Below are positions 15,247-21,825 of a stretch of 32,122 nt of DNA, piece by piece; the stretch's first letter is position 1; each line of letters begins with the position of its first letter. The notes under the pieces were generated by a model, which saw only the letters and a list, made by a program, of their open reading frames with translations, did no database searches and had not been told where the DNA came from. The DNA comes from JBAZFF01 sp041653495 (GTDB taxonomy: Bacteria; Patescibacteriota; Minisyncoccia; Minisyncoccales; RBG-13-42-11). Location: NCBI GenBank assembly GCA_041653495.1, contig JBAZFF010000007.1:1-32122 (forward strand), written 5' to 3'. The translations under genes and the position numbers were made by a program.

Positions 15247-16512
15247 ATGCCGAACAAAAGAATCGTTGACATCTACAACAAAGAACCAAAGCCCGAGAAT
15301 AAGGCGGTCTTAGAGAAAACAGAGGAGCATCCAAAAGAAGTTTCATTTCCCAAACCGGGCAAAAAGAAATTATTCTGGATTTTTGGAATATTCGCTCTTG
15401 GGATATTGGCAATTCTTTTCTTTGCCCTGCCTAAAGCGGAAGTTTCCTATTGGCCCCAGACCGATCCTTTAAACCTGGAAACCACTTTAACTATAGACGT
15501 TTCATCGCAAGAGATTAACGTTGATAGCAGGACTATTCCCGGAGCCTTTTTTGACAAAGAACAGACCGTGACGGAAGAGTTCCAGGCCACGGGCCACGCC
15601 ACAAGGGAGGGGAAAGCGAGCGGAAAGATTACGGTTTATAACGAATATTCCACAAATTCCCAGCTTTTTGTGTCCACCACCAGGTTTGTCTCTGCAGAAG
15701 GAAAAGTATTCAGGACTCCAGTGGCAGTGACTATTCCCGGAGGACATTACGAAGGGGGGAAATTAGTCCCGGGAGAAAAGGAGATAGAAGTGACAGCCGA
15801 CGAATCGGGGCCTGAATATAATATTGGAGCTACGACTTTTTCCATACCCGGCTTGGCGGGGACGGCCAAATATACCAAGTTTTATGCAAAATCTTCCCAG
15901 CCGATGACCGGAGGATTCTTAGCCGGAGCCTCCTTCGTGACCGAGGATGACATAGACGATGCCAAAACCAGCGTCACCGGAAAGGCAAAGGACCAGGCAG
16001 AAGAGGCTCTTTTGTCGGGGCTCGGAGCGGAGGAAATGAAGGATTACATATCAATAGAAAATGCGGTAAACACCAAGATAATGGAAGAATCTTCTTCCGC
16101 CTTGAAGAATCAGGAAGCAGGCAGTTTCACTTACCGGGCCAAGGCCAGAAGCAGGACGATGGTCTTTAAGAAAGACGACCTGAAAGAATTCGCCAAGCAG
16201 TTTTTAGAAAGCAAGATGACGGAAGGAATGGCGATTTATGAAGAGAGCATAGAGATAGATTACGTTCAAGAGAGCATCAATATAGACTCCGGAAAGATAA
16301 TCATTTCAGCGGTCATCTCAGCCAAATCTTATTTAGAGATTGACGAAAACAACTTAAGATCCCTTATTGCGGGCAAGTCCCTCGCCGGCTCCAAAGTCAT
16401 AGCGGAGAATCAAATAGGGGTGACTAAAGCGGAAGTTGATTTCTGGCCGTTCTGGGTTAAGACGGCTCCGAACAACCAAGACAAGATAGAGGTTCAAATG
16501 AAGATTGACTAA
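15247..16512 (+). CDS. Membrane-anchored beta-rich protein, possibly baseplate J-like
   Basis: A 421-residue protein with a 38-residue charged cytoplasmic N-terminus, one membrane helix (about residues 40-61, after GKKK) and a large external domain. The external part is rich in short beta-prone segments: ASGKITVYNEY, STTRFVSAEGKVFRTP, VTIPGG, TADESGPEYNIGATTFSIPGLAG. This pattern resembles proteins in CPR genomes that are sometimes named baseplate J-like, but I cannot confirm it here. The C-terminal part alternates helices and strands. It is transcribed from its own promoter and its last codons carry the -35 element of the infA promoter. Surface or cell-envelope role is an inference. Confidence 0.6.
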   Translation: MPNKRIVDIYNKEPKPENKAVLEKTEEHPKEVSFPKPGKKKLFWIFGIFALGILAILFFALPKAEVSYWPQTDPLNLETTLTIDVSSQEINVDSRTIPGAFFDKEQTVTEEFQATGHATREGKASGKITVYNEYSTNSQLFVSTTRFVSAEGKVFRTPVAVTIPGGHYEGGKLVPGEKEIEVTADESGPEYNIGATTFSIPGLAGTAKYTKFYAKSSQPMTGGFLAGASFVTEDDIDDAKTSVTGKAKDQAEEALLSGLGAEEMKDYISIENAVNTKIMEESSSALKNQEAGSFTYRAKARSRTMVFKKDDLKEFAKQFLESKMTEGMAIYEESIEIDYVQESINIDSGKIIISAVISAKSYLEIDENNLRSLIAGKSLAGSKVIAENQIGVTKAEVDFWPFWVKTAPNNQDKIEVQMKID

Positions 16513-16533
16513 TTTCAGGGGATTTGGTATATT
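16505..16533 (+). promoter_or_regulatory. Promoter of the infA-rpsI operon
   Basis: TTGACT at 16505-16510, a 17-bp spacer and TATATT at 16528-16533 with TGG before it (extended -10). This is among the best promoter matches in the window. The -35 overlaps the stop of the upstream gene. Expected start near 16540 leaves a leader of about 12 nt without a Shine-Dalgarno sequence before the infA ATG at 16552. Confidence 0.75.
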
Positions 16534-16551
16534 ATTCAATTGTCCGCTTTA

Positions 16552-16767
16552 ATGGATAAGAACACAATAAGAAAAAATGGTCAGGTAGTTGAAGCTTTGC
16601 CGAGCACCACTTTTCGTGTGCGATTGGAGGAGGGCGAAGAAGTCCTTTGCCACTTGGCCGGAAAATTAAGAATGTACAGGATTAAGATCCTTCCCGGAGA
16701 CAAGGTGGCTGTTGAAATGAGCCCGTATGACCCGAAAAGAGGAAGGATAGTTTACAGAGGAAAATAA
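16552..16767 (+). CDS. infA: Translation initiation factor IF-1
   Basis: IF-1 binds the A-site of the 30S subunit during initiation. The 71-residue product has the family's OB-fold pattern: GQVVEALPSTTFRVRLEEGEEVLCHLAGKLRMYRIKILPGDKVAVEMSPYDPKRGRIVYRGK. The ATG at 16552 is chosen because it gives the normal N-terminal length; an in-frame TTG at 16540 would add MSAL and coincide with the predicted transcript start. The stop shares its last base with the rpmJ start. Confidence 0.95.
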   Translation: MDKNTIRKNGQVVEALPSTTFRVRLEEGEEVLCHLAGKLRMYRIKILPGDKVAVEMSPYDPKRGRIVYRGK

Positions 16768-16880
16768 TGAAAGTACAACCATCGGTCAAAAAAATTTGTA
16801 AAGATTGCAAAACCGTCCGAAGAAAAGGACGTGTTTACGTTATTTGTAAGAATCCGAAACATAAACAGAGACAAGGATAA
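16767..16880 (+). CDS. rpmJ: 50S ribosomal protein L36
   Basis: A 37-residue gene in the overlap-coupled position directly after infA (TAATG). The product starts MKVQPSVKKICKDCK and has the L36 zinc site C11, C14, C27 and H32 (CKDC...CKNPKH), then KQRQG. This is the zinc-binding C+ form. L36 binds 23S rRNA late in 50S assembly. It is followed 2 nt later by rpsM in the classical infA-rpmJ-rpsM order. Confidence 0.96.
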   Translation: MKVQPSVKKICKDCKTVRRKGRVYVICKNPKHKQRQG

Positions 16881-16882
16881 TT

Positions 16883-17272
16883 ATGGCAAGAATCGCAGGG
16901 GTGAATGTGCCCGACAACAAAAGAATAGCAACAGCTTTGACCTATATCTACGGAATAGGGAATGTTTTGGCTAAAAGAATATTGGCCGAGACAAAAGTTA
17001 ATCCCGCCAAGAAAACCGTAGAGCTGACCGCCCAGGAAATAGGCATTCTGAAGGATTACATTGAATCCAAGTACAGGACGGAAGGAGATTTAAAGAGAGA
17101 CAAAATGACGAATATCAAGAGATTGAAGGATATAGGCTGCTGGAGAGGCATGAGGCATGCCAAGGGATTGCCGACCAGGGGACAGAGAACAAAAACCAAC
17201 AACAGGACAGTAAGAGGCAATGTGAGAAAGACGGTTGGGTCAGGAAGAAAACCCTCTGCAACACCAACATAA
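16883..17272 (+). CDS. rpsM: 30S ribosomal protein S13
   Basis: S13 sits at the top of the 30S head and bridges to L5 and P-site tRNA. The 129-residue product shows the start MARIAGVNVPDNKRIATALTYIYGIG, the helix-two-turns-helix region and the C-terminal signature GMRHAKGLPTRGQRTKTNNRTVRG followed by a basic tail. Length and position are canonical. Confidence 0.97.
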   Translation: MARIAGVNVPDNKRIATALTYIYGIGNVLAKRILAETKVNPAKKTVELTAQEIGILKDYIESKYRTEGDLKRDKMTNIKRLKDIGCWRGMRHAKGLPTRGQRTKTNNRTVRGNVRKTVGSGRKPSATPT

Positions 17273-17284
17273 TAGTTATTAATT

Positions 17285-17734
17285 ATGGGTAAAAAAAGAG
17301 TAATACAAGAGAATAAGGAAGAATCAATCAAAGAGAGGGCGAAGGTGGATTCAAAAGTAGCCAAACAGGGAGAAACCCTGGGAAGAAGGCTCGGAGAAGG
17401 CAAGATTTATATTACTTCCACCTACAACAACACTTTGATTACTTTGGCCGATAAGTCTGGAAATGTTTTAGGATGGACTTCATCCGGCCAGATAGGCTTT
17501 AAGGGCACCAAGAAAGCTACGCCTTTTGCTGCCTCCAAAGTCGCCGAAACTGTTTCTCAATTGGCCGAAAAGTTCGGAATCACCAAGATCGAAGTTTTTA
17601 TAAAAGGAATAGGATCAGGCAGGGATTCGGCAGTCAGGTCTTTGGCCGCCAGAGGTTTGGAAATATTAGCAATAAAGGATTTGACGCCTGTCCCGCACAA
17701 CGGATGCAGGCCTCCTAAGGTAAGAAGGATTTAA
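17285..17734 (+). CDS. rpsK: 30S ribosomal protein S11
   Basis: S11 is a platform protein beside the E-site. Core sequence GKIYITSTYNNTLITLADKSGNVLGWTSSGQIGFKGTKKATPFAAS and the C-terminal GRDSAVRSLAARGLEILAIKDLTPVPHNGCRPPKVRRI are diagnostic. At 149 residues it has about 25 extra charged residues at the N-terminus (GKKRVIQENKEESIKERAK) relative to many bacteria. It lies 12 nt after rpsM with no recognisable Shine-Dalgarno sequence. Confidence 0.97.
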   Translation: MGKKRVIQENKEESIKERAKVDSKVAKQGETLGRRLGEGKIYITSTYNNTLITLADKSGNVLGWTSSGQIGFKGTKKATPFAASKVAETVSQLAEKFGITKIEVFIKGIGSGRDSAVRSLAARGLEILAIKDLTPVPHNGCRPPKVRRI

Positions 17735-17736
17735 TT

Positions 17737-18369
17737 ATGTCAGAATCTAAGAAGTGTAAAATTTGCCGAAGACAGGGAGCCAAGCTTTTTTTGAAAGGGG
17801 ACAGGTGCCTTTCGGCTAAATGCCCCATGATAAAGAAACCTTACGCTCCTGGGCCCAGAAAGAAAAAGAGGCCAAGGCCTTTGTCCGAATACGGAAAACA
17901 GTTAAGGGAGAAGCAGAAACTGAGAAATTGGTATAATTTGAGCGAGGACAAATTCAGGCAATACATAATGCAAACCCTGAAAGCCAGGGGAAAAGTTGCC
18001 GACGCTTCTGCTTATTTGGTAAAGCTCCTAGAAAGCAGACTGGACAACGTTATCTTTAGAATGGGCATCGCCGCATCGAGGAGCACGGCCAGGGAAATAA
18101 TATCCCACAAGCATGTTTTATTGAACGGAAGAGTAATGAATATCTCCAGCCATTTAGTCAAAAAGGGCGACGTCATTTCCTTGAAAGAGAAGCACAAGGA
18201 GAAAGCCGGATTCAAAAACATTTCTGAAAATTTGAAGAAATACAAAGCCCCGTCCTGGCTGGAACTGAATTCCGACAAATTGGAAGCCAAGGTGATTTCC
18301 GATCCCGTTCTGGACGAAGCAGCGCCTCCGGCAGACTTATTGGCAATCTTTGAATTCTATTCAAAATAA
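17737..18369 (+). CDS. rpsD: 30S ribosomal protein S4, zinc-binding type
   Basis: S4 nucleates 30S assembly and controls decoding fidelity. The N-terminus carries a zinc motif C7-x2-C10 and C24-x4-C29, as in Thermus and Bacillus-type C+ proteins. Then follow RRPLSEYGKQLREKQKLRNWYNLSE and the S4 RNA-binding domain (LESRLDNVIFRMGIAASRSTAREIISHKHVLLNGRVMNISS). Length is 210, close to the family norm. It is the usual gene before rpoA. Confidence 0.97.
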   Translation: MSESKKCKICRRQGAKLFLKGDRCLSAKCPMIKKPYAPGPRKKKRPRPLSEYGKQLREKQKLRNWYNLSEDKFRQYIMQTLKARGKVADASAYLVKLLESRLDNVIFRMGIAASRSTAREIISHKHVLLNGRVMNISSHLVKKGDVISLKEKHKEKAGFKNISENLKKYKAPSWLELNSDKLEAKVISDPVLDEAAPPADLLAIFEFYSK

Positions 18370-18388
18370 TTAATAATTAACAAAACAT

Positions 18389-19162
18389 ATGATCTCTCTA
18401 CCAAATACTCCAAAAGTGACGCAAAAAGAAGGGAACAAAGTGGTCCTTGAAATAGACTCTCTTTTTCCCGGATACGGCATTACCGTCGGAAACTCCTTGA
18501 GGAGGGTTCTGCTTTCCTCTCTGGAAGGAGCAGCCGTGACTCAGGTGAAGATAAAGAATGTTTCCCATGAGTTCTCGACTATACCCGGAATTATGGAAGA
18601 CGTGATTACGATAATGCTGAATCTAAAGCAACTCAGATTCAAAGTCCACGCGGACGAGCCTCAGAAAGCCGTCTTAAAGATAAAAGGAGAAAAGAAGGTA
18701 AAGGCTTCCGATTTCGAAATTCCCAGCCAGATAGAGCTGGTGAACAAGGATGCCCACATTGCCACTTTGACTTCGAAATCATCCGAGCTGGAGATGGAAA
18801 TAACCATTGAGAAAGGAACCGGATACTCCGCCAGGGAAAGCAGGGGGAAAGAAAAGACCGAAATAGGATCAATCGCTTTGGACGCAATTTATACTCCGGT
18901 GAAAAAAGTGAGCTACAGGGTGGAGAGCATGAGGGTCGGGGAAAGGACGGATTACGACAGATTATTCTTGGAAATTGAAACAGACGGAACCTTGTCTCCC
19001 GAAGCAGCTTTTTCAAAAGCAGCCGAGATATTGGTAAGCCAGTTTTCATTGTTAAAGGAAAGCTTCCAGGAAAAGGCGGAGGAAGAGAAACCGAAAGCCC
19101 CAAAGAAAGCGGCCGCCAAGAAGCCTGCAAAGAAAGCGGCAAAGACAAAGAAGAAAAAATAA
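18389..19162 (+). CDS. rpoA: RNA polymerase alpha subunit lacking the C-terminal domain
   Basis: Alpha forms the dimer on which beta and beta' assemble. The N-terminal domain is complete: ITVGNSLRRVLLSSLEGAAVTQVKI, EFSTIPGIMEDVITIMLNLK, YRVESMRVGERTDYDRLFLEIETDG and the SPEAAFSKAAEILVSQF end. The protein stops at 257 residues rather than about 315-330. The alpha-CTD, which binds UP elements and activators, is absent and replaced by a lysine/alanine/proline-rich tail of about 27 residues. rplQ begins in the rpoA stop codon (TAATG), so there is no room for a displaced CTD. Confidence 0.96.
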   Translation: MISLPNTPKVTQKEGNKVVLEIDSLFPGYGITVGNSLRRVLLSSLEGAAVTQVKIKNVSHEFSTIPGIMEDVITIMLNLKQLRFKVHADEPQKAVLKIKGEKKVKASDFEIPSQIELVNKDAHIATLTSKSSELEMEITIEKGTGYSARESRGKEKTEIGSIALDAIYTPVKKVSYRVESMRVGERTDYDRLFLEIETDGTLSPEAAFSKAAEILVSQFSLLKESFQEKAEEEKPKAPKKAAAKKPAKKAAKTKKKK

Positions 19163-19512
19163 TGAGAAAGAAACAAAGAGGAAGAAAATTTCACAGAGAG
19201 AAAGACCAAAGGAAGGCGCTTTTGAAATCGTTGTCCCAGTCTTTGGTTTTGCAGGGGAAGATCACAACTACTCTTGCCAAGGCCAAGGAAGCCGCCATTT
19301 ATCTTGAAAAGAAAATAACCTACGCCAAAAAAGGAGATCTGGCCTCAAGAAGGATGCTTTCAAGATATTTCACCAAGAAAGCGGTTGATAAACTTATAAG
19401 TGAAATCGGTCCTTCCTTTAAGAGCAGGAACGGGGGATATACGAGGGTTATGAAATTAGGCCCCAGAAAGAGCAGCGCAGCCCAAATGGCCATACTGGAA
19501 TTAGTCAAATAA
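19162..19512 (+). CDS. rplQ: 50S ribosomal protein L17
   Basis: L17 lies near the exit tunnel. The 116-residue product has the L17 N-terminal signature RKKQRGRKFHREKDQRKALLKSLSQSLVLQGKITTTLAKAKE and the C-terminal KLGPRKSSAAQMAILELVK. The start overlaps the rpoA stop by one base, consistent with the universal rpoA-rplQ pairing. Confidence 0.96.
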   Translation: MRKKQRGRKFHREKDQRKALLKSLSQSLVLQGKITTTLAKAKEAAIYLEKKITYAKKGDLASRRMLSRYFTKKAVDKLISEIGPSFKSRNGGYTRVMKLGPRKSSAAQMAILELVK

Positions 19513-19513
19513 C

Positions 19514-19861
19514 ATGGAAATAAAAACACACAAAATAGACGCAGAAGGAAAGATATTGGGCAAATTAGCCACAGAGATTTCAGTTTTATTGAGAGGAAAG
19601 AATAAGCCGGGATTCGTTCCTTACAAAGACATGGGAGATGCCGTTATAGTAAAGAATGCAGACAAGATTAAAGTTACCGGAAAGAAAGCCGCAGATAAGA
19701 TTTATTACAGCCATTCTGGCTATTTAGGGGGACTGAAAGAAACGCCTCTTGAGAAATTGATTGAGAAGCAGCCAAGCGAGGCCTTAAGAAGGGCAGTTTT
19801 GGGGATGCTCCCTAAGAACAAGCTTGCCGACCTACAGATAAAGAGATTAAAGTTTGAATAA
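19514..19861 (+). CDS. rplM: 50S ribosomal protein L13, shortened
   Basis: L13 is an early-binding 50S protein. Recognisable: DAEGKILGKLATEISVLLRGKNKPGFVPYKDMGDAVIVKNADKIKVTGKKAADKIYYSHSGYLGGLKE and AVLGMLPKNKLADLQIKRLK. At 115 residues it is about 27 shorter than E. coli L13; both the N-terminal arm and the C-terminal extension after the last helix are missing. It is paired with rpsI as usual, here joined to the alpha operon. Confidence 0.94.
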   Translation: MEIKTHKIDAEGKILGKLATEISVLLRGKNKPGFVPYKDMGDAVIVKNADKIKVTGKKAADKIYYSHSGYLGGLKETPLEKLIEKQPSEALRRAVLGMLPKNKLADLQIKRLKFE

Positions 19862-19862
19862 T

Positions 19863-20321
19863 ATGCCAACAAAGACAGCAGCCAAGAAAACAGCAAAGAA
19901 ACCCGTTGCCGCAAAGGAGAAAGCCCCCAAGGTTTTGAAATACATAGAGGAAGTCGGAAGAAGAAAGACCGCTACGGCCAGAGTAAGGATTATGTCCGGG
20001 GCGAAAGAAACTTTGGTAAACGGGAAACCTTTAGAAAAATATTTCCCGGCCAAGGAATTGCAGTCTGTTGTAGTATCGCCGTTTGTTAAATTGGATGTCT
20101 TGGGGAAATTCGGTTTTACCGCAGTAGTGAAGGGCGGGGGAATTACGGCCCAGGCGGAAGCGGTGAGGCACGGAATATCTAAAGCTTTGACTATTCAGGA
20201 TCCTAAAAACAGAGAATACTTGAAAACTACGGGATATTTGACCAGAGATCCCAGAATGCGCGAGAGGAAGAAATTCGGGCTCAAGAGAGCAAGAAGGGCT
20301 CCGCAGTGGGCTAAGAGGTAA
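19863..20321 (+). CDS. rpsI: 30S ribosomal protein S9 with basic N-terminal extension
   Basis: S9 has a C-terminal tail reaching the P-site tRNA. The core is clear: VGRRKTATARVRIMSG, GKPLEKYFPAKE, VKGGGITAQAEAVRHGISKAL and the ending RDPRMRERKKFGLKRARRAPQWAKR. The first 27 residues are an added lysine/alanine-rich extension (PTKTAAKKTAKKPVAAKEK). The ATG at 19863 is one base after the rplM stop. This is the last gene of the alpha-operon unit; a terminator follows. Confidence 0.96.
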   Translation: MPTKTAAKKTAKKPVAAKEKAPKVLKYIEEVGRRKTATARVRIMSGAKETLVNGKPLEKYFPAKELQSVVVSPFVKLDVLGKFGFTAVVKGGGITAQAEAVRHGISKALTIQDPKNREYLKTTGYLTRDPRMRERKKFGLKRARRAPQWAKR

Positions 20322-20347
20322 ACTCTTTATAAGTATTCCAAAGAAAT

Positions 20348-20380
20348 GGGTAGCGGTCAAAACCGCCCCTTTTCTTTTTA
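20348..20380 (+). terminator. Rho-independent terminator after rpsI
   Basis: A GC-rich hairpin: GCGGT at 20353-20357 pairs with ACCGC at 20362-20366 around a 4-nt CAAA loop. Flanking GGG (20348-20350) and CCC (20367-20369) extend the stem past a 2-nt bulge. The T-rich tract runs to 20379. Confidence 0.85.
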
Positions 20381-20382
20381 AC

Positions 20383-20410
20383 TTGATTTTTGTTCTATAT
20401 CTGGTAGTCT
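20383..20410 (+). promoter_or_regulatory. Promoter of the unknown gene at 20444
   Basis: TTGATT at 20383-20388, a 16-bp spacer and TAGTCT at 20405-20410 with TGG before it. The -10 is a weak match, so an alternative start cannot be excluded. It sits immediately after the rpsI terminator and gives a leader of about 27 nt, enough to include the Shine-Dalgarno sequence. Confidence 0.5.
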
Positions 20411-20433
20411 ATAAGAACATGAGATTGTTCTTT

Positions 20434-20438
20434 GGAGG
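20434..20438 (+). promoter_or_regulatory. Strong Shine-Dalgarno sequence
   Basis: GGAGG, 5 nt before the ATG at 20444. It stands out because most starts in this window have no comparable element. Confidence 0.8.
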
Positions 20439-20443
20439 TAAAT

Positions 20444-20971
20444 ATGCCAAAATACGCAGGATATAATACAGAAGTAACGGAACTCAGAAGAAAAGCCATT
20501 GCATCGGGAGACCAGTCCATAAGATTGCATGAGGCAATAATAGGGAACGATCCGAAGTTAAAGCATGCTTTTACTCCTGAATACGCGGACAAGATTATCA
20601 AGAAGGAGGAAAAGGAGGATGTAAAGAATATCCCCCAGGAATTGCTGGAAAAGAAGCAACGGGAAGGGAAGGTCGGAACCAGTAAAAGAGATGCCAAAAA
20701 TTTTCTAAAAAGATTAAGCCAAATGGCTTCCGCCGTCAGAAGAGATGCTGGCATAAGAAAAGGCAAGGCTCTCCAGCTTATCAGAAAGCTGGACTTGATG
20801 GATTCCATAACCCAGGGTCAGATAGACGATATATGCAAGGAATTCAGGATAGTTTTCAAGTCCAAAATTGATGAAAGATTTAAGCCTGGCTTCGCCCCGA
20901 ATCCCGAAAACTGGGGAGCCGATCAGCCCTTTAGCTTCTCTTACTATCTGGGAGCTCCGGTAATAGATTAG
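20444..20971 (+). CDS. Soluble charged protein of unknown function
   Basis: A 175-residue protein without a signal peptide or membrane segment. It is lysine- and glutamate-rich, probably mostly helical in the middle (about residues 45-135), with an aromatic, proline-containing C-terminus (FKPGFAPNPENWGADQPFSFSYYLGAPVID). No family is recognised. It is a single-gene transcription unit with its own promoter, a strong Shine-Dalgarno sequence and a strong terminator, an arrangement that suggests high or separately controlled expression. The ATG at 20444 is fixed by the GGAGG; four more codons upstream in frame would overlap it. Confidence 0.8.
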   Translation: MPKYAGYNTEVTELRRKAIASGDQSIRLHEAIIGNDPKLKHAFTPEYADKIIKKEEKEDVKNIPQELLEKKQREGKVGTSKRDAKNFLKRLSQMASAVRRDAGIRKGKALQLIRKLDLMDSITQGQIDDICKEFRIVFKSKIDERFKPGFAPNPENWGADQPFSFSYYLGAPVID

Positions 20972-21003
20972 TTCTCATTAGAAAGATGAATATTGCATCT
21001 TAT

Positions 21004-21031
21004 AGAGTGGTTGGCTGACCACTCTTTTTTT
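21004..21031 (+). terminator. Rho-independent terminator after the 20444 gene
   Basis: A perfect 8-bp stem (21004-21011 with 21018-21025), 6-nt loop TGGCTG, followed by a run of seven T to 21031. It isolates the upstream single-gene unit. Confidence 0.92.
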
Positions 21032-21073
21032 ATAGTGAAGAGACAATAAGAAAGAAGGACTCATCCCCGCTCC

Positions 21074-21101
21074 TTGCCATTGTCCATTAGTCGTGTAAAA
21101 T
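21074..21101 (+). promoter_or_regulatory. Promoter overlapping the first possible ATG of the nuclease gene
   Basis: TTGCCA at 21074-21079, a 16-bp spacer and TAAAAT at 21096-21101. The -10 overlaps an ATG at 21100, so transcripts from it would start near 21108 and could use only the in-frame ATG at 21115. This decides the start chosen for the nuclease. Confidence 0.55.
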
Positions 21102-21114
21102 GAAAGAGAAGTTT

Positions 21115-21825
21115 ATGTTTAATCTCTCAGAGCTTATCGACAAATTCTATCTGGATAACCAGAAAGACAAAGAGCAGCAGCATTTCTATATTACAGATGC
21201 TGGCAGGTGTGCCAGAGCTCTTTTTTTTAAGTTCAAAAATGCGCCCAGAGTGGAGGTGGAGCCAAATATCTTGAGGCTTTTTGATCACGGGGACCATATT
21301 CACCAGCTGATTATGAAGCCGCTTTTCGGTATGAGGGAATTGCACGTGGTGGCTTCAGAAGTGAAAATCCCTTCCCATGCGCTGGTTTCAGGCAGGGCGG
21401 ACGCCATAATTTCAGACGGAAAGAGCCTTTACGTTCTGGATATAAAGAGCGCAAACAGCATGCTGTTTGACAAAATGACCGAACCAAAGGAAGAGAACGT
21501 AGACCAGATCCAGATGTATCTGCACTTCTTCAAGATCCCCAAAGGAATATTGCTTTACGTAAATAAAAATACCCTTTCTCTAAAAGAGTATATGGTGGAT
21601 TACGATAAAAAGAGGGTAGCGGGCCTTTTAAAGCAGCTGGAGGAAACGAAGGGAAAGATAGATTCAAATATAATTCCGGCTAAATTGGGAGATTATCCGA
21701 CCAACTGGCAGTGCCGATATTGCCAGTACAAGGAGGTTTGCATCATGGCTAATTCCAGTGAAATATCCTGGCCCGAATTCCAGAAGAGAATTGAGTTAAG
21801 GGAGAAAGACGTCAGAAGCGAATAG
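21115..21825 (+). CDS. Cas4/RecB-like PD-(D/E)XK nuclease with Fe-S cysteines
   Basis: A 236-residue nuclease of the PD-(D/E)XK superfamily. Active-site elements: D96 (GRADAI), D109-I-K111 (VLDIKS, a D-x-K variant of E-x-K) and the QIQMYL motif with Q131/Q133. Four cysteines, C32 (GRCARALFF) and C200, C203, C209 (WQCRYCQYKEVC), match the 4Fe-4S arrangement of Cas4 and AddB nucleases. No cas genes or CRISPR repeats are in the window, so a DNA repair or processing role is more likely than adaptation. An ATG at 21100 would add MKEKF. Its 3' end overlaps the convergent PEGA gene by 30 bp. Confidence 0.85.
   Translation: MFNLSELIDKFYLDNQKDKEQQHFYITDAGRCARALFFKFKNAPRVEVEPNILRLFDHGDHIHQLIMKPLFGMRELHVVASEVKIPSHALVSGRADAIISDGKSLYVLDIKSANSMLFDKMTEPKEENVDQIQMYLHFFKIPKGILLYVNKNTLSLKEYMVDYDKKRVAGLLKQLEETKGKIDSNIIPAKLGDYPTNWQCRYCQYKEVCIMANSSEISWPEFQKRIELREKDVRSE

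Noticed and set aside
16540..16551. TTG at 16540 as the infA start
   Set aside because: It coincides with the predicted transcript start and adds four residues not typical of IF-1; the ATG at 16552 gives the standard N-terminus.
18370..18388. Separate promoter before rpoA
   Set aside because: The short gap is AT-rich but has no convincing -35/-10 pair; read-through from rpsD is simpler.
18389..19162. rpoA truncation as a frameshift artefact
   Set aside because: No alpha-CTD-like sequence appears in any frame before rplQ, which overlaps the stop codon.
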